Source: Triatoma infestans
Taxonomy: Eukaryota; Arthropoda; Insecta; Hemiptera; Reduviidae
Assembly: GCA_011037195.1 (NCBI GenBank)
Contig: JAAEAF010000374.1
Coordinates: 1 to 64,000, forward strand
Length of the DNA: 64,000 nt
Direction of reading: 5' to 3'
Under the pieces are notes generated by a model, which saw only the letters and a program-made list of their open reading frames with translations, was not told where the DNA came from and ran no database searches. Shown piece after piece: positions 10,264 through 21,689 of this stretch (its first letter is position 1; each line of letters starts with the position of its first letter). A program made the position numbers and the translations under genes.

Positions 10264-11039
10264 TTTTTTTCTTTTTTTTTTTTGAGGGTTCTGTACTGCG
10301 ACTTTGTTTGATCTATTGTACCCCCTCTGGGGCCGAAGATGAGCTAGCTCATCTACAGCACCCCTCCAGGTTGAGCTGCCTGAGGAATCCCAAAATCCTG
10401 AAAGGTTCTAGGGTAGGTATTTCATCCTCCCCTATCTGGTAACGGCCCAGACTACTAAATCTTCTTTGAATCACGGCATTACAGTCTGTGAGGAGGTTTA
10501 TCGTAGTTTCCTCCAACTCTCCACAGAATCTGCATGTGCCATCATCTTCTAGGCCAAGCTTCCTCAGGTGTCCCTTGAGTCTGCAATGCCCCGTAAAAGG
10601 AATCCCATAAGAATACGGATCTTATTCTTACTCAGACTGATGCAGGCCTTCGACCTTTGCTGGTTATAACCACCTAGACAGACCTTGGCCTGTCTCAGTC
10701 TCGGGATGGTGTTCCAGAGACGGGCTCTTTTCGCCACCTCCTCCTCCTTGATTTCTTCTAAGAGTACTTGGTCACTGACTCCACAAAAGGGCTCCGGCCC
10801 AATGAGAAGAGATGCAGCGCCTTCTTTTGCCAGGGGGGTCGGCTACCTCATTACCTTCCACGCCAACATGTCCCGGCACCCAATATAGGGTAACTTTATT
10901 TCTTCTGCCTTGGTCATTAAGCTTACCTAGGCATTCCCATACCATTTTAGAACTGATAACATGAGAACTCAGTGCTTTAATGGCCGCCTGACTATCGGAT
11001 AGTATAACTATCTCCTGATTCCGATATCCTCTGTTAAGG
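10264..11039 (-). mobile_element. 5'-truncated LINE with 17-bp TSD, inside Tigger
   Basis: Flanked by the 17-bp duplication TTCAGCTTCATTCTCTT (10247-10263 and 11040-11056). Minus-strand coding starts in RNase H: YRNQEIVILSDSQAAIKAL, then LYWVPGHVGVEGNEVAD (DSQAA and HVG-GNE-AD motifs). A frameshift follows, then EPFCGVSDQVLLEE and CISLSKNKIRILMGF, closely related to the LINE at 8015. Further frameshifts break the Cys-rich end. It ends in an A tail (T run at about 10264-10282). Removing it restores the transposase frame EQENEAESGEEEI across the junction, which confirms the call. Confidence 0.93.
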
Positions 11040-11096
11040 TTCAGCTTCATTCTCTTGCTCTTCTGGTTGAATGAGATCGGAAATAATATCCGTGTC

Positions 11097-11445
11097 TGTA
11101 AGAGTGTTGTGAGGAGATGTTGGTTGTTGATGATGAAAGATAAACACCTTAAGATTTGCTTTAAGATATATAATTGATATATATATGTATATGACTGTAT
11201 ACCAAAGACTTTACACTTTAGAGTTTAGAACCTAACTGAACTGACAGACTGACGTGGCTAAACGATATGTACGGAGTGTGAATTAACAGAATGATGTCTG
11301 AGTGTAAGACTGAATTGAACAGAATGACTCTCTGACTGGCTCTCTCGTATATATATACACTCGCCGAGCCTCTCCTCTCTGTGCGAGAGGGGCTGTTTCT
11401 CTCCGCTAGAGTGGATGAGTGGTGGGGGTTCAGTGGTTCACTACT
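11097..11445 (-). mobile_element. Partial LTR, family D', inside Tigger
   Basis: Plus-strand left end TGTAAGAGTGTTGTGAGGAG. It shares nearly its whole length with the complete solo LTR at 23030-23473: ataaacaccttaaga, gactttacactttaga, tgacagactgacgtg, ccgagcctctcctctctgtg and tagagtggatgagtggtggg. The first ~11 bases of the sense-strand LTR are missing beside 11445, and the flanks do not show a clean duplication. It separates transposase codons for FQIMS and DTDII. Confidence 0.8.
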
Positions 11446-11560
11446 CATTATTTGAAAACCTCCATCACATGAAACATGTTCTAACCACTCCTCAGTATTT
11501 TCACTATCAACATTTTCAAAGCCATCTGAATTTGCCATTAACTCACTCATTTCAGATCTA

Positions 11561-12562
11561 TTTTTTCCCTTGTCTCGGGTTCGATAGAATCCAATTTTTT
11601 ATTTCCAATAGTTTATTTTTAAAAGACTTTGATCTTTGTTTTTATTTTATTATTATTTTTTTTTATTTATCTATTTGATTTTTATTTTATTTGAATGTTT
11701 CAAGTGGATAGAATTTTTTATTTATATTATTATAATTTTAAAACGTGTTTAGCTTAAACAAGAGTCGAGATATATTTAGAGAAGCTAATAGTCTGAGGGA
11801 CGGACCCTCATATTTTAGGGAAAAAAAAACAAAACAAAATCTTAAACTATTATCATATTTTAGTAGATCAACCGGAGGAATTCATGACCTCATTAAATGA
11901 TATAAGTGAATACTTTTTCGGTATTTCTTTTAAAAAGTACTTCCAAAGTATTAAAAAAATAATAAAAAAAATACATGAGATGACAATGTGAGAACTTTTA
12001 CAAAATAGTTTGTCTCATATCATAATATATAATACGATATTTTTAAAAAATCCTTTCACAGTGAAAGTAACGCTACTAAACTAAGTGGACCGATAAGCTT
12101 GCCCTGATGTCCACAAAATTTCATCAGGACCGTATTTTGTACTTAACATAGTTTCTATAATTTTATATTATATATATATGTGTTTTACGTAATTACAATT
12201 ACCTTTACACACACATACACACAAATACATATACATTAATGTATTATATTACTTCATTACTTTGTGGCGTTAAAATTTCAAATGTTTACATAGAGTTGTT
12301 CAATGTTATTATTGGCCCTTTCTTCTGGACTAAATGAAATCACTAGGGTGGGAAACCACCGCTATATTTATGTTAGGATAAGTGAGTTCAATTTAAGATT
12401 TAAAGAAAATTTGTTATTTTGCTATATACATATATATATATATGTATCAGTGATTGTTATTTTCATTTCTAAAAAAGAGGGGGTAGCATATGTTAAAATT
12501 GTCACCCGGAAGATACAGAAAGAATAAGAGGGAATCTTGTTACATTTACGTCTTGCATGTCC
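11561..12562. other. No recognisable feature
   Basis: Very AT-rich, with TA tracts near 12165 and 12420. A weak old family A-like block may lie near 12270-12400. No gene or element end is supported. Confidence 0.35.
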
Positions 12563-12573
12563 AGCATTTTCGG

Positions 12574-13844
12574 GGATTTTCTTCATACTGGTCGCGATAG
12601 GAGAGAAAAAAAGAAAACATTTTATGTTCGCAATAATGTTTGTTGGACTACTCTTCGGACTGACCGTTGTCAGTCGTTTAGCGAGAAAAGTGGCACCATG
12701 TATAGGCGACTGACTTCATCCTCGAAAATATTGAACGACGTACCAAGAAATGTTGTCAACATCCTGGTGGACTCGCAAGCTGCTCATTATAGCTCTAACT
12801 AAATTAAGGAGCTGCTCATACTTAGCTACCGGAAAATGATTAGTCAGTTACTAAAAAGGCGGTTTCAGATTATACTCCAATGGGTCCCAAGCCATTGGGG
12901 GGGGGGCTGGAAATGAAAAAGCTGACCAGCTAGCTAAGCTCGGCTCACGGTCAACGCAGCCAGAGCCCGTATTTAATATTCGTGCAGCCCATTCTCTGAT
13001 TTGGTCCACATTGAATCGCAAACAACATGATGTTCACCGAGAGGCAATACTTGGAAAGCGATACGAGGCTGTGATGGATGCAAGAAACTTAGAAATATAT
13101 TAATTCATAAATAAATCAAAAATATCTAGATATGTGACATTCCCTTGCAAAAGGACAAGCCACATTGGAGGAAACAGTTACTGGAAAAATTTAAGAACAA
13201 TTATGGCATTGTAGTACCCCTTCTTCTCACAGGGGAGGAATTGAAGGAACAAAGAGAAGAGATTGTTTTAAGGACAGACTTGTGCTAGAAATCAAGGTGG
13301 AAACATCAGAGCTATACCAGAATTATGTTATATGAAATTATTATAATCATTTATCGTGATATTCAAAGTACTTAATTTCTCTTAGAGAATATATTTAATT
13401 TACTCTACCAGTGTGTTCTTAATTATTCTTATACTTCTATCTCAAACAAACATACAAGCCCTTTTTCTACAACACCGCTCGTGCTACTACAAATACACAT
13501 CACACCAAAACATTACAAGGCCCTCTGCAGGCGTGAGGGTCGATTAGATAGCGAACTGTCTCGTAGAATCATCGTGGCCGGCTTTCGACCTCTAACTGGC
13601 CACGACTACTTACAACGTCATCTGTGGCGAATAGGAGTAGTGGACCAGACCAACTTGCCCTCTATGTAGTCTGGGGAAGGACATGATGAGCGAGCACCTA
13701 CCGAGATGTATTGCTGTGCATTGTGCTCGCCATGATTTGGGCATTAACGCGCAGCCAAGTTTAACCCAAATGGCTGCTCTCTATTGGACTGCTCGTCAAC
13801 AAATGGCTTAATGCCAATAAAAGTCGGCGTTGGAAAAAAAAGGA
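12574..13844 (+). pseudogene. 5'-truncated LINE with 11-bp TSD, split by a solo LTR
   Basis: Flanked by AGCATTTTCGG at 12563-12573 and 13845-13855. Plus-strand translation gives RNase H pieces VNILVDSQAAHYSS and LQWVPSHWG (with a run of nine Gs causing a shift), then NEKADQLAKLGS, and, after the LTR at 13070-13517, RLDSELSRRIIVAGFRPLTG and DYLQRHLWRIG. The 3' end has ccaataaaagtcggcgttgg and an A tail (13833-13841). The family differs from the 8015/10264 LINEs, having LTGHDYLQRHL in place of LTGHCRLRGHL. Stops and shifts show it is inactive. Confidence 0.88.
13070..13517 (+). mobile_element. Solo LTR, family G variant, with AGGC TSD
   Basis: 448 bp, TGTGATGGATGC...AACATTACA, flanked by AGGC (13066-13069 and 13518-13521). 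The 3' third (ccctttttctacaacaccgc, tcgtgctactacaaatac) matches the reverse complement of the LTR start at 60592. The 5' half matches only the LTR at 36360, so this is a subfamily with a different U3. It interrupts LINE codons between the GKRYEA-like and ALCRREGRLDSEL regions. Confidence 0.9.
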
Positions 13845-13885
13845 AGCATTTTCGGAGAAATCATGTGAATATCACCATTTTTTTT

Positions 13886-13889
13886 TTCT

Positions 13890-13925
<36 letters not shown>
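13886..13925. repeat. (TC)n microsatellite
   Basis: Pure CT/TC tract directly downstream of a T run. Confidence 0.95.
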
Positions 13926-13928
<3 letters not shown>

Positions 13929-15295
13929 TATAATATTCTAGAAATTCGTCTACGATAATAGAAAAAAAGACTGCGTTTTGTTTTTTCATAATTAACTCTA
14001 TCATCGTAGAAACTTTTGGGAGTCCTTCCACTTAACGATATTTCTTCCCGTCGTATATTTAATAGAAATCTTGTTCCTTATTCTTTTCATATCTAGAGCT
14101 TCTCAAAGCCATCTCAGTCTTCTGTCTGTAAAAAGTAGGTACAATTCTTCATTATACGTTTCCTTCCCCCACAAGTTACCTTTCTTTTGTATTTCATTAA
14201 CAGTTTCTACAGCTTCATAAATTTATGAAAAATAATGTGGCTCTGTATTGTGTTACTCTATGAAATGATAGTTTTTAAACACACAAAATAATTATTATTA
14301 TTATTTAACTGAGTATTTTAGGTTTATTGCAACTAATGAGTTGAAGCTGCTATACATATATATATATATATTATAGTCAGTAAGTAGTTGGTTGCAATAA
14401 AGACAGACGGCCTCTTGTTACCACACCAGCTGGAATACATGTTTCACAATGAGACATTACCTGGCCGCGTTATGTACACATATTACGAATATATATATAC
14501 TAAACGTTATATACAGACACACACATGTACAATATATAGCTGTGTCTATGCGCATCTCCACAAACTACTGTTTTGCTACAACAGCCGCCAAACACACAGG
14601 AGAGAACACCACCTTTCATCTAGCTAATGAAAATGTTGCACATCACAGACAGCTCCCTACTGCCAACCATTCCCTGTTAAAACAAAGCAATACATTGCTA
14701 CCATATTATTATGTATACTACTATATATATCTGTTTATTCTAACCAAATATTATATTATGTTAACTCTCTCTCTTAACGGTTTGTAATATGCATTACCGC
14801 GATGTTAAACTCTTGATCCTTTACTTTACTCTAATACACGTCCATTAGATGTACATAAATTTTAAGAACATGTTATTACTTGTTCCTTTCTGTTATTCAC
14901 TTGTGAGAGAAATGATTATTTACGATATTATCAAATTTTCGAAGAATTTGAGTTTTCATCTGATCTCTGAGAAACAGTCGCACAATTTTCTCTTAGCACT
15001 AAGTACAGTTATACATAAAATCAGAAATTTTTCTTTGAACACAAATATTACATATTTATCCCTTAACATGAATATAGAGGTGGGGTGAGGAATAAATAAG
15101 TACTAACCTATTAACCTTGGCAGGTAGAAAAGTGATTATATACTGACCCATTAGAGCGCGCACCAAAAATATTGAACCAACTGCATATAAATAACATTCG
15201 AAATATAACGCAACAAATTCCGCAAAACTAAATAAATTTTTTTTTTTTTTTTTTCTGAGATATTCTATTAAAAAAATACTCACACACACATTATA
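13926..15295. other. No recognisable feature
   Basis: AT-rich. Contains TA tracts near 14353-14370 and 14490. The overlapping frames at 14388-14787 show no recognisable domain. The poly(T) at 15236-15254 is unassigned. Confidence 0.35.
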
Positions 15296-15545
15296 CAGGG
15301 GATAAAGGGTGATTGAAACGGGCTACTTTTGAAATAACTCTTAAATAAACAAAGCAAGATATCAAAAAAAGTTAACATAACCGCTTGTTTTGAAGTATTT
15401 TCGCTCTAGTTTATGATGGTGTTAATGTTGTTTGATTTTATTGCCACCTTACACCTGAAATCGGTGATTGAAAGTTACAATTTCCTTTTGTACCCCCCCC
15501 CCCCCCCCGCCACTTTTTACTACTGTATTGAAAACTACTAAATAT

Positions 15546-16733
15546 CTGGTGCGAAACACTCACACAACTTTCTCTTTACTCCAGTTCTTAAAATTATAAT
15601 TGACAAATTTTATAGTTTTGGTACCAAATTTAAATGAAATCGTCGAAAACTAGAAAAAAAACTGTTCAGTAAAAGCGCACTTCCGGTTTACTTTTTTTTT
15701 TTTTTTTTTTTAACTTTTTTTTTATTTAAGGCTCGTCAACATTTATGGTCATTGGCGCCCGGAGCCTTCTCATGCACTGCCGGCCTCCTGACAGTGTTCT
15801 CTCATTACAGACAACACTGTTCATCACCGACAGTGAGCTGTAGACTCCTAGGGAAGAGAAAATCTAAGGGTAGCACTCCGTTTACTAATTTTACTTGAAA
15901 CTCAGAATTTTGTCATCTATTTATTTCTAATTAATTTTGTTTGGATGGTAGGATTGTATAATCAACTATGATAGCACTTTAGAGGAAACCTAACCTCACC
16001 CCTCCACCAAAGTGGCACTTAAATGAATTTTTCCAGAGAAATGTTTTAAATAAAAGTTTTAGATCTTTGCATGTATAGTTGATATTTGAAGTTTAAAGAA
16101 AATCGTCCGAGCCATTTTTTTGAGAAAATTGCAAGAAAGTAAAAAAAAAATACCAGAAAACTGAAAAATACATTTTAGTAAAAATCGCACTTCCGGTCAT
16201 CCGATTTTTTTTCAAACTCGGAATTTCAACAACATATTTAATTCTAATTAATATTGTTTAGATGATAGAATTGTATAATAAACTGAAATAGCACTTTAGA
16301 GGACAACCTACCACCCCCTCCTCTAAAAGTGCCCTTGAATGCGTTTTCCCGGAGAAATGTTTCAAATAAAAATTGTAGATCTTTGTAAGTGTAGTAGATA
16401 TGTCAAGTTTAAAGAAAATCGTTGGAGCCATTTTTGAGAAAACTGGAAAAAAGGGAAAAAAAACATTTAGTAAAGTGGTACTTCCGGTCGAGGAATTTCG
16501 ACCGCTGGCCTACTGTCGGATCCCATAGTGATACCAAAACGGAATGTCAAGTTTGAACTTTCTGCGATTTTTCGTTTTTGAGCTATGCTGTTCACATACA
16601 CACAGAACATTTGCTAAAAACCACTTTTTTGGACTCAGGGGACCTCAAAACGGATATTTCCGGTGAAAACTCGATATCTAAAATTTGGCACGATTACAAT
16701 ACTTCCTCTTACTAGGAGTAAGAGAAAGTAAAA
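15546..16733 (+). mobile_element. Family A element, two core units, carrying a SINE
   Basis: Starts atctggtgcgaaacactcac and ends aggagtaagagaaagtaa. Without the SINE it is about 1.0 kb. Internal order: terminal hairpin, subterminal ctttctctttactcc, aagcgcacttccggttta, core unit 1, acttccggtcatccga, core unit 2, gtggtacttccggtcgagga, ctatgctgttcacatacaca microsatellite position, ttttttggactcaggggacc, gatatttccggtgaaaactc, and the closing hairpin. No coding frame. Confidence 0.88.
15692..15873 (-). mobile_element. SINE of the 21361 family, 5'-truncated
   Basis: On the minus strand it runs from tgctaccct through tcttccctaggagtctacag, an ~80-bp body and ggctccgggcgccaatgacc to gagccttaaataaa and a long A/T tail (15692-15730 on plus). 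The body matches the SINE at 21361-21590. It sits exactly in a family A phrase (cttccggtttac | taattttcttgaaac). Flanks acttccggtttact and actccgtttact form a slightly decayed duplication. Confidence 0.85.
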
Positions 16734-17029
16734 ATGAAGAAAAATGTCGTTAATTTCACTTCAATATTTCAAACCGTTGCCGAGAAATTCAATCATAAAG
16801 AATAAATTTGCGTTCTTGTTTTTCCTATTTCTTTGTTTCAGAAACTAAAATTAAAAGCGGATTTTCTTATTAATTTCTAATAAATAAGAGCGTTCAAATG
16901 TTGCATAAAACTTAAAAGCTATTTTAGAACTCTAAGGGACTTAAAAATAAGATAAAACATCATTAACGCAAAACAAATATTCCAGTTAATCTATAAAAAA
17001 AAGATTTCCTATTTATTCAAAATGATATA

Positions 17030-17235
17030 AATCCTCGCCTTAACCGGCACAAGCGCAGTCGCTGCCCAACAGATGAAGTTGCTAACCGAATCATGTCTGC
17101 CGGAATTGCAGGTTTGGATTAAGTCTTCTCTAAGTGTTTCTGGAGTCATTGGTTCCCTGACATAATTCTTTGAGTTATCCCCAAAGAAAAAATTCAAGAG
17201 GGATTAAATCTGGCGAGGAGAAAAGTGAATGAGAT
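17030..17235 (-). pseudogene. Transposase C-terminal fragment
   Basis: The minus strand reads SPDLIPLEFFLWG, then REPMTPETLREDL and a decayed tail. The SPDL-PL-FFLWG block surrounds the third acidic catalytic position of many DDE transposases of the Tc1/mariner (IS630) superfamily in insects. It lies just inside the right inverted repeat of the 15296 transposon, as expected for its own transposase. The upstream catalytic part was lost, apparently replaced by family A. Confidence 0.65.
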
Positions 17236-17419
17236 GTTCAGTAGCTACTGGATCGGGAGACAGGGACCGGTAAGCTTGTCTTTGAATAAAAAAACATTAA
17301 CACTATCATTAACTAGAGCGCAAATACTTCAACAAACGTTATGTTCACTTTTTTGATATCTTTCTTCGTTTAAAAGTTATTTCAAAAATGGCCCGTTTAA
17401 ATAGGACACCCTGTATAAC

Positions 17420-18895
17420 ATACATAATACAGACCATTTTTTTTTTTTTTAATTCAAAACATTTTTTCGTATTCAGGGTTACCTCACAACATGGTCCCGT
17501 TCGAAAATTTGCAACACGATTGCAATACTTTAGAAAAGGCTTAAAAAATGTACTTAGAAAAGGCCAATTTCCTTTAAATTAACTAAGTAATTTTTAAATA
17601 ATTTAACATACTGATATAAAAAGAATAAATCGATTTTTATATCTTCACAATATACGATGTGAATAAAATGTGGTATAAACATGAGCTGTGATTGGGGGAG
17701 TATAACTGTGGGTAATGGTATGAATTGTATGTATATATCGCAAATGGTATGTATGTATGTATACATGTGCTTCCATGTGTGTATGTGTGAGTGTGTGTAT
17801 GTTCGTGTCTGTGTTTAGTAGATGAATATGAAAGATTGAAAGGGTTTGTGGAGGACGGATGAACGGAGAGAGAGAGCCACGAGGAGTGTTTATGAGGACC
17901 ACACACGTACTTGTGTAAACACCAGCAGGAATATGTGCTCAGTTGTGTAAACTGTCCTCAGCCTCTTTCCAACTACATCATATACTGGTTCCGACCATCT
18001 TCTCCCTCAATTGACCTCCCATTCCCGATAATATTTATTTCTTTTTATTGCTTAGGTTCGCATTTCATTCGATTATTACATTTTCTTTTTTCCTTTTCTT
18101 TTAAAAATCGCAATCTAAGATAAAACAAATAAAGTAAACTTGTCTTTTAATATACTACCTATCGATTATTTTGCATTTTTTTGAGTAGTTATTTTTATAA
18201 ATCACAGATTCTCAAATGAATCATTTAAAATTCAGTACTTCCGTTGCTGAATTGTAGTTTAATTTGATCTTTTCTAATTTTACTTAAAAGCTAGAAAAAA
18301 AATATCTCCTCAACAACAGCTGATTAATGAGATAATTAATCTCTAAAAACTCTTAATGTCTAAAAACAGTGATGCCAACTTTCAATTAAACAAATTTTCA
18401 GGTTTTTCGAAAATATATTAATTATTAGTGTAGATATTCACGAAGAAACACTTATTTTTGTTTCTCAAACACATATATATTTTACAAAAAAGGTTTTGGA
18501 TGTTTTATACATCTTCAGTTTCACTTCCATAATTTGTTGAAAATGTATTTGTAATTTTCAAATCAAAATATGTTGTATTTTAAATTTATATATTAACTAT
18601 CCGTTTTGGTAATAATCTTTCACTTATTTTTCCCAATGCAATCAGTTAAACAAGCTTCTAATAATTCCTGATAGAAATCATTTAAATGATATGTATTTTT
18701 TCATAACAGAAATTTTAAAATAAGGTATTTCGCCTTAACTCATGTTTATAGATAAATAATAATTTAAAGGAATATTAATTTAATATAATAACAATTAATA
18801 TAAAATATAAAATTTTACAGAAATGATTTTATATGTATTATATATTACAGTACACTTGACCCTTTAATGTGTTTATTTTAGACTAAATGCAATAT
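17420..18895. other. No recognisable feature
   Basis: AT-rich. Degenerate GT/TATG tracts lie near 17740-17815. The overlapping minus frames at 17554-17906 derive from these tracts. No element termini seen. Confidence 0.35.
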
Positions 18896-18899
18896 ATTT

Positions 18900-20365
18900 A
18901 TCTATTATTATTTTGAGAACAGCCGCAAAAAAAATAAAACGTATTATTTATCACACCAGATTTTGAGAATTGCAGCAAAAAACAAAAAGATTTTTTTTCT
19001 TTTGAGGGTTCGAAGCACTGCGACCTTCATGATCTTCTGTACCATCCCTCTGGCGCCACTAGTGAGATTATTCACCTATAACACCTCTGCCAAGAAGAGA
19101 TCTCTGAGCAACCTCAAAATTCTGGAAGGTACAGGGAGTGATCCTCTTCCGCCACCTGGTAACTGCCTAAGTTGCCAAATCTTTGAATGATAGAATCGCA
19201 GTCCGTTAGTAGATGTACTGGTGTTTCCTCCATCTCCCCACAACCTGCACTTGCTTGCTATCATCTTATAATCCCAGCTTCTTCAGGTGTCCCCTGAGTC
19301 TACAATGTCCCATAAGAAATCAGCAAACCTGCGGAGCTTATTTTTACTTAGACTGATGCAGGCTTAAGATCTTTTCTGGTTATAATTTCTCAGACAGATC
19401 TTATCTTCCTGGGTGGGTATTCCAGAGTTGAACTCTCTTCGCTTCCTTCTCCTCCTTCTTAAGTTCCTCTGAAAGGGACTGGTCGGTGATTCCGCACAAG
19501 GGTTCAGACCCCTCAAAAAGAGGGTATGCAATGCCTTTTCTTGCCGGGATGTCGCCCATCTCATTTCTTTCTACGCTAACATGACCCAAAATAGGATACG
19601 TAACTTTGTTATTTCTGCCCGGGTCATTGAGTTTGCCGAGGCATTTCCATACCATTTTAGAATTGATAACATATGAGCTCTCAGTGCTTTAATGGCAGCC
19701 GCCTGGCTATTAGATAAAGTTACAATCTCCTGGTTTCAATATTCCCTATGGAGGTTAAACTGCGTAAAATCTCCGCTTGGAAGATGTTGGGAAACCTAAA
19801 CATGGACTCTTGAATATTTGGTTCTCGATCCGAATACTTCGGTCCCAATTTTCTTGAGGGTATTAGACCTATCCGTATACCATTTAATAGCCTGCTCTTT
19901 GATACTGGATCAAGAGGATTCATTGCTCTACTCTCTTTTAGTGCTCAGCTTCAAAGAAAAAATTTTTTGACGAAGCTGTACAACTTGGTCATCATGTCAT
20001 CATCCCTAGGGAAGTTTCAAAGAAGGGAGGACTGCTTGTGAGCTACAGTAAAGAAAGCTATATATGTGTGTGTGTGTGTTTTATACCACACTTTGAAAAA
20101 GAATTATAGCAATGAAAGCTGTGTTGATATTCATTTTACATTTTCAGAACTATAACAAAGAATGCTGTGTGGTTGATTCACATCATATCATGAGAACTGC
20201 AGAAAAAGAAAGTTGTATTGGTGAATCATAACACATTTTGCAAAACTGCAGCAAATTAAGGTACATATAACATTCGGAAGACCATGGCTAAAAGCCGTAT
20301 TTGTGATTCATATATCATTTTGAGAGCTACAGCAAAGAAAGGCGTGTTGTATTTCATTGCACATA
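18900..20365. repeat. Degenerate minisatellite, ~47-bp period, split by a LINE
   Basis: A motif like ttttgagaactgcagcaaag followed by aaagctgtgtt-gattca recurs at about 18914 and 18963 and, after the LINE at 18990-19955, at about 20040, 20101, 20148, 20193, 20242 and 20323. Most spacings are 45-49 bp. Two longer gaps (61 and ~81) include a GT tract and an extra insertion. No coding frame. Confidence 0.7.
18990..19955 (-). pseudogene. 5'-truncated LINE (Jockey/R1-type), longest RNase H copy
   Basis: Same family as 8015 and 10264. On the minus strand, through frameshifts: WYTDRSNTLKKIGTEVFGS (start of RNase H), NQEIVTLSNSQAAAIKALSS (D to N), VTYPILGHVSVERNEMGDI (the VPGHVG-GNE-AD motif decayed), EPLCGITDQSLSEELKKEE, then a broken Cys-rich end and a 3' UTR ending in a T run near 18990. 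Loss of conserved acidic residues marks it as old. No clean duplication could be read because both flanks are A/T homopolymers. Confidence 0.82.
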
Positions 20366-20935
20366 GGTTCCTCTCTGTTGAATTCCGTTATCATATTTAG
20401 AAGATTCCCTACTAGTTGTAACCACATATGGAAGGCAATAAGACATCTAATACCAGATTGTATTCATGGAAGAACATTACAAAAAATACTAAGAGTGAAT
20501 AAAAGAATAAAACGAAGTGCCTATTGTTAGTACCAGGCAACCAATGAAAATACAATTTTCATAACTCTACCATATTAGTGACCTTCACCCGCTACTTGTT
20601 ACTCTGACATCACCATCTTACTACCAACGATGACCATCTACTCTGTAATCATTATTTTTAAAAAAGAAATTGAGTGAAGGGAGAACTAAATCCTGTCCTG
20701 ACCAGGTTCTTGAGTATATCCCCTACAGTAGTCATAACAAACCCTAAATGTCTACTCAGAGTAGACTGGTATATGTTTTCCAAGGGAAGGGGACATGCAT
20801 AATGGATAATGACATAATAAAATCTATACTTGCGCCAAATGACCATACCCACATGAATAAACTACCCATTAAGGGTACATTTATATAATATTAGATGATA
20901 TTTGATGTACTACAGGAAACAAAATCTGGAGAGAA
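20366..20935. other. No recognisable feature
   Basis: AT-rich unique-looking sequence. The minus frame at 20658-20852 has no recognisable motif. Confidence 0.35.
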
Positions 20936-20939
20936 ACAC

Positions 20940-21160
20940 AACAAACCACCTCAAGAGTAATTTGGAAACTCCTCCATAATGAATTGAAAAGAATAAATAT
21001 AACAAGTAATATGTGAAAAACTAAAGTAATAAGAATTGGAAAGAAGAGGGATAACAGTGACTCTCATGTTACCCTCACAGGCACTAAATTAGGACAGATC
21101 AGTTCATTTAAATACTTTGAATCGCACCTGGAGGATCAGGATACAATAAGAGCAATATTT
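20940..21160 (+). pseudogene. LINE reverse transcriptase fragment (post-active-site region)
   Basis: Plus-strand translation LHNELKRINITSN, then KTKVIRIGKKRDNSDSHVTL, GTKLGQISSFKYF and SHLEDQDTIRA. This is the block after the FADD motif of endonuclease-RT LINEs (N-KKTKVMR and F-YLGS motifs). It is a short internal piece with stops, joined to unrelated sequence on both sides. Confidence 0.72.
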
Positions 21161-21360
21161 AATTTCAAAACATTATAGTTGCATAACATTTATGGTATTA
21201 TATTTGCTAATAAGAGCAAAGTTTAATTACAAAACATTATAGTTGAGATAGGACGAGTTAAGTTAGGAAAATGTGAGTCATTATAAGTTCAAAGTTTTAT
21301 TATACCAAAAATAATAGTTTGTAATAATTAAAAAAAAAATTAAGATAATAAATTTGCAGA

Positions 21361-21590
21361 TAAAGGAATAGTTAAGTGGTTAGCATACTGGACTCCCACA
21401 CGGAGGACCCGGTCCAGCTGTGCTACCCATAGATTTTTTTCTTCCTAGGAGCCTCTATAGCTCACTGTCCGGTGATGGAGAGTATTGTCTGTAACGAGAG
21501 AACACTGTCCGGAGACCGGGCCAGGACTGAGAAGGCTCCGGGCACCAATGACCATAGATGTTGGCGCGCCTTAAATAAAAAAAAAAAAAC
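21361..21590 (+). mobile_element. tRNA-derived SINE, second family
   Basis: The head gttaagtggttagcatactg resembles an A box and D arm, and cccggtccagctgtg sits where a B box is expected. The body (cttcctaggagcctctatag, ctgtccggtgatggagagta, gaaggctccgggcaccaatg) ends ggcgcgccttaaat and an A tail at 21578-21589. The body also occurs inverted at 15692-15873. The open frame at 21472-21753 overlaps the SINE body and is not a gene. Confidence 0.82.
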
Positions 21591-21689
21591 AATATTGCCA
21601 AAACAGGCAATTAGGATATTTCATTTATACAAGACACCTTGTTCAGAAAGATTGAAAATCGTGACAGTTTGCAAACTTTCCAAGTTGCA

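Larger units (their letters stand above)
9898..11560 (-). pseudogene. Tigger/pogo DNA transposon remnant, twice interrupted
   Basis: The left terminus is TA followed by CAGTAAACTCCCGATTATCA, a typical Tigger/pogo terminal inverted repeat. The minus strand encodes the transposase C-terminal tail in three blocks: NTEEWLEHVSCDGGFQIMS (within 11440-11550), DTDIISDLIQPEE (11057-11096), then a glutamate-rich stretch and SISHNTTLNSVDTLLEYIEK ending at a stop at 10139. These match the acidic C-terminus of pogo-family DDE transposases (W-x5-DxGFQxM and VSHxxAxxxxxxxLxYIE). The blocks are split by a LINE (10264-11039) and an LTR (11097-11445). The catalytic domain and the right terminus are not found. 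Confidence 0.82.
15296..17413. mobile_element. DNA transposon with ~140-bp inverted repeats, nested cargo
   Basis: Ends CAGGG... at 15296 and ...CCCTG at 17413, both flanked by TATA (duplication TA or TATA). The left ~140 bp and the reverse complement of the right ~140 bp align with indels: acgggc-tttttgaaataact, aagatatcaaaaaa, aacataac, gaagtatttncgctctagtt and gtgttaatgtt. The inner right part holds a transposase C-terminal fragment. A family A copy with a SINE occupies most of the centre. The termini suggest the Tc1/mariner group; it shares its first bases with the element at 28020. Confidence 0.82.

Noticed and set aside
17554..17906. Three overlapping minus frames of 70-89 codons
   Set aside because: They translate a TATG/GTGT-rich tract in different phases.
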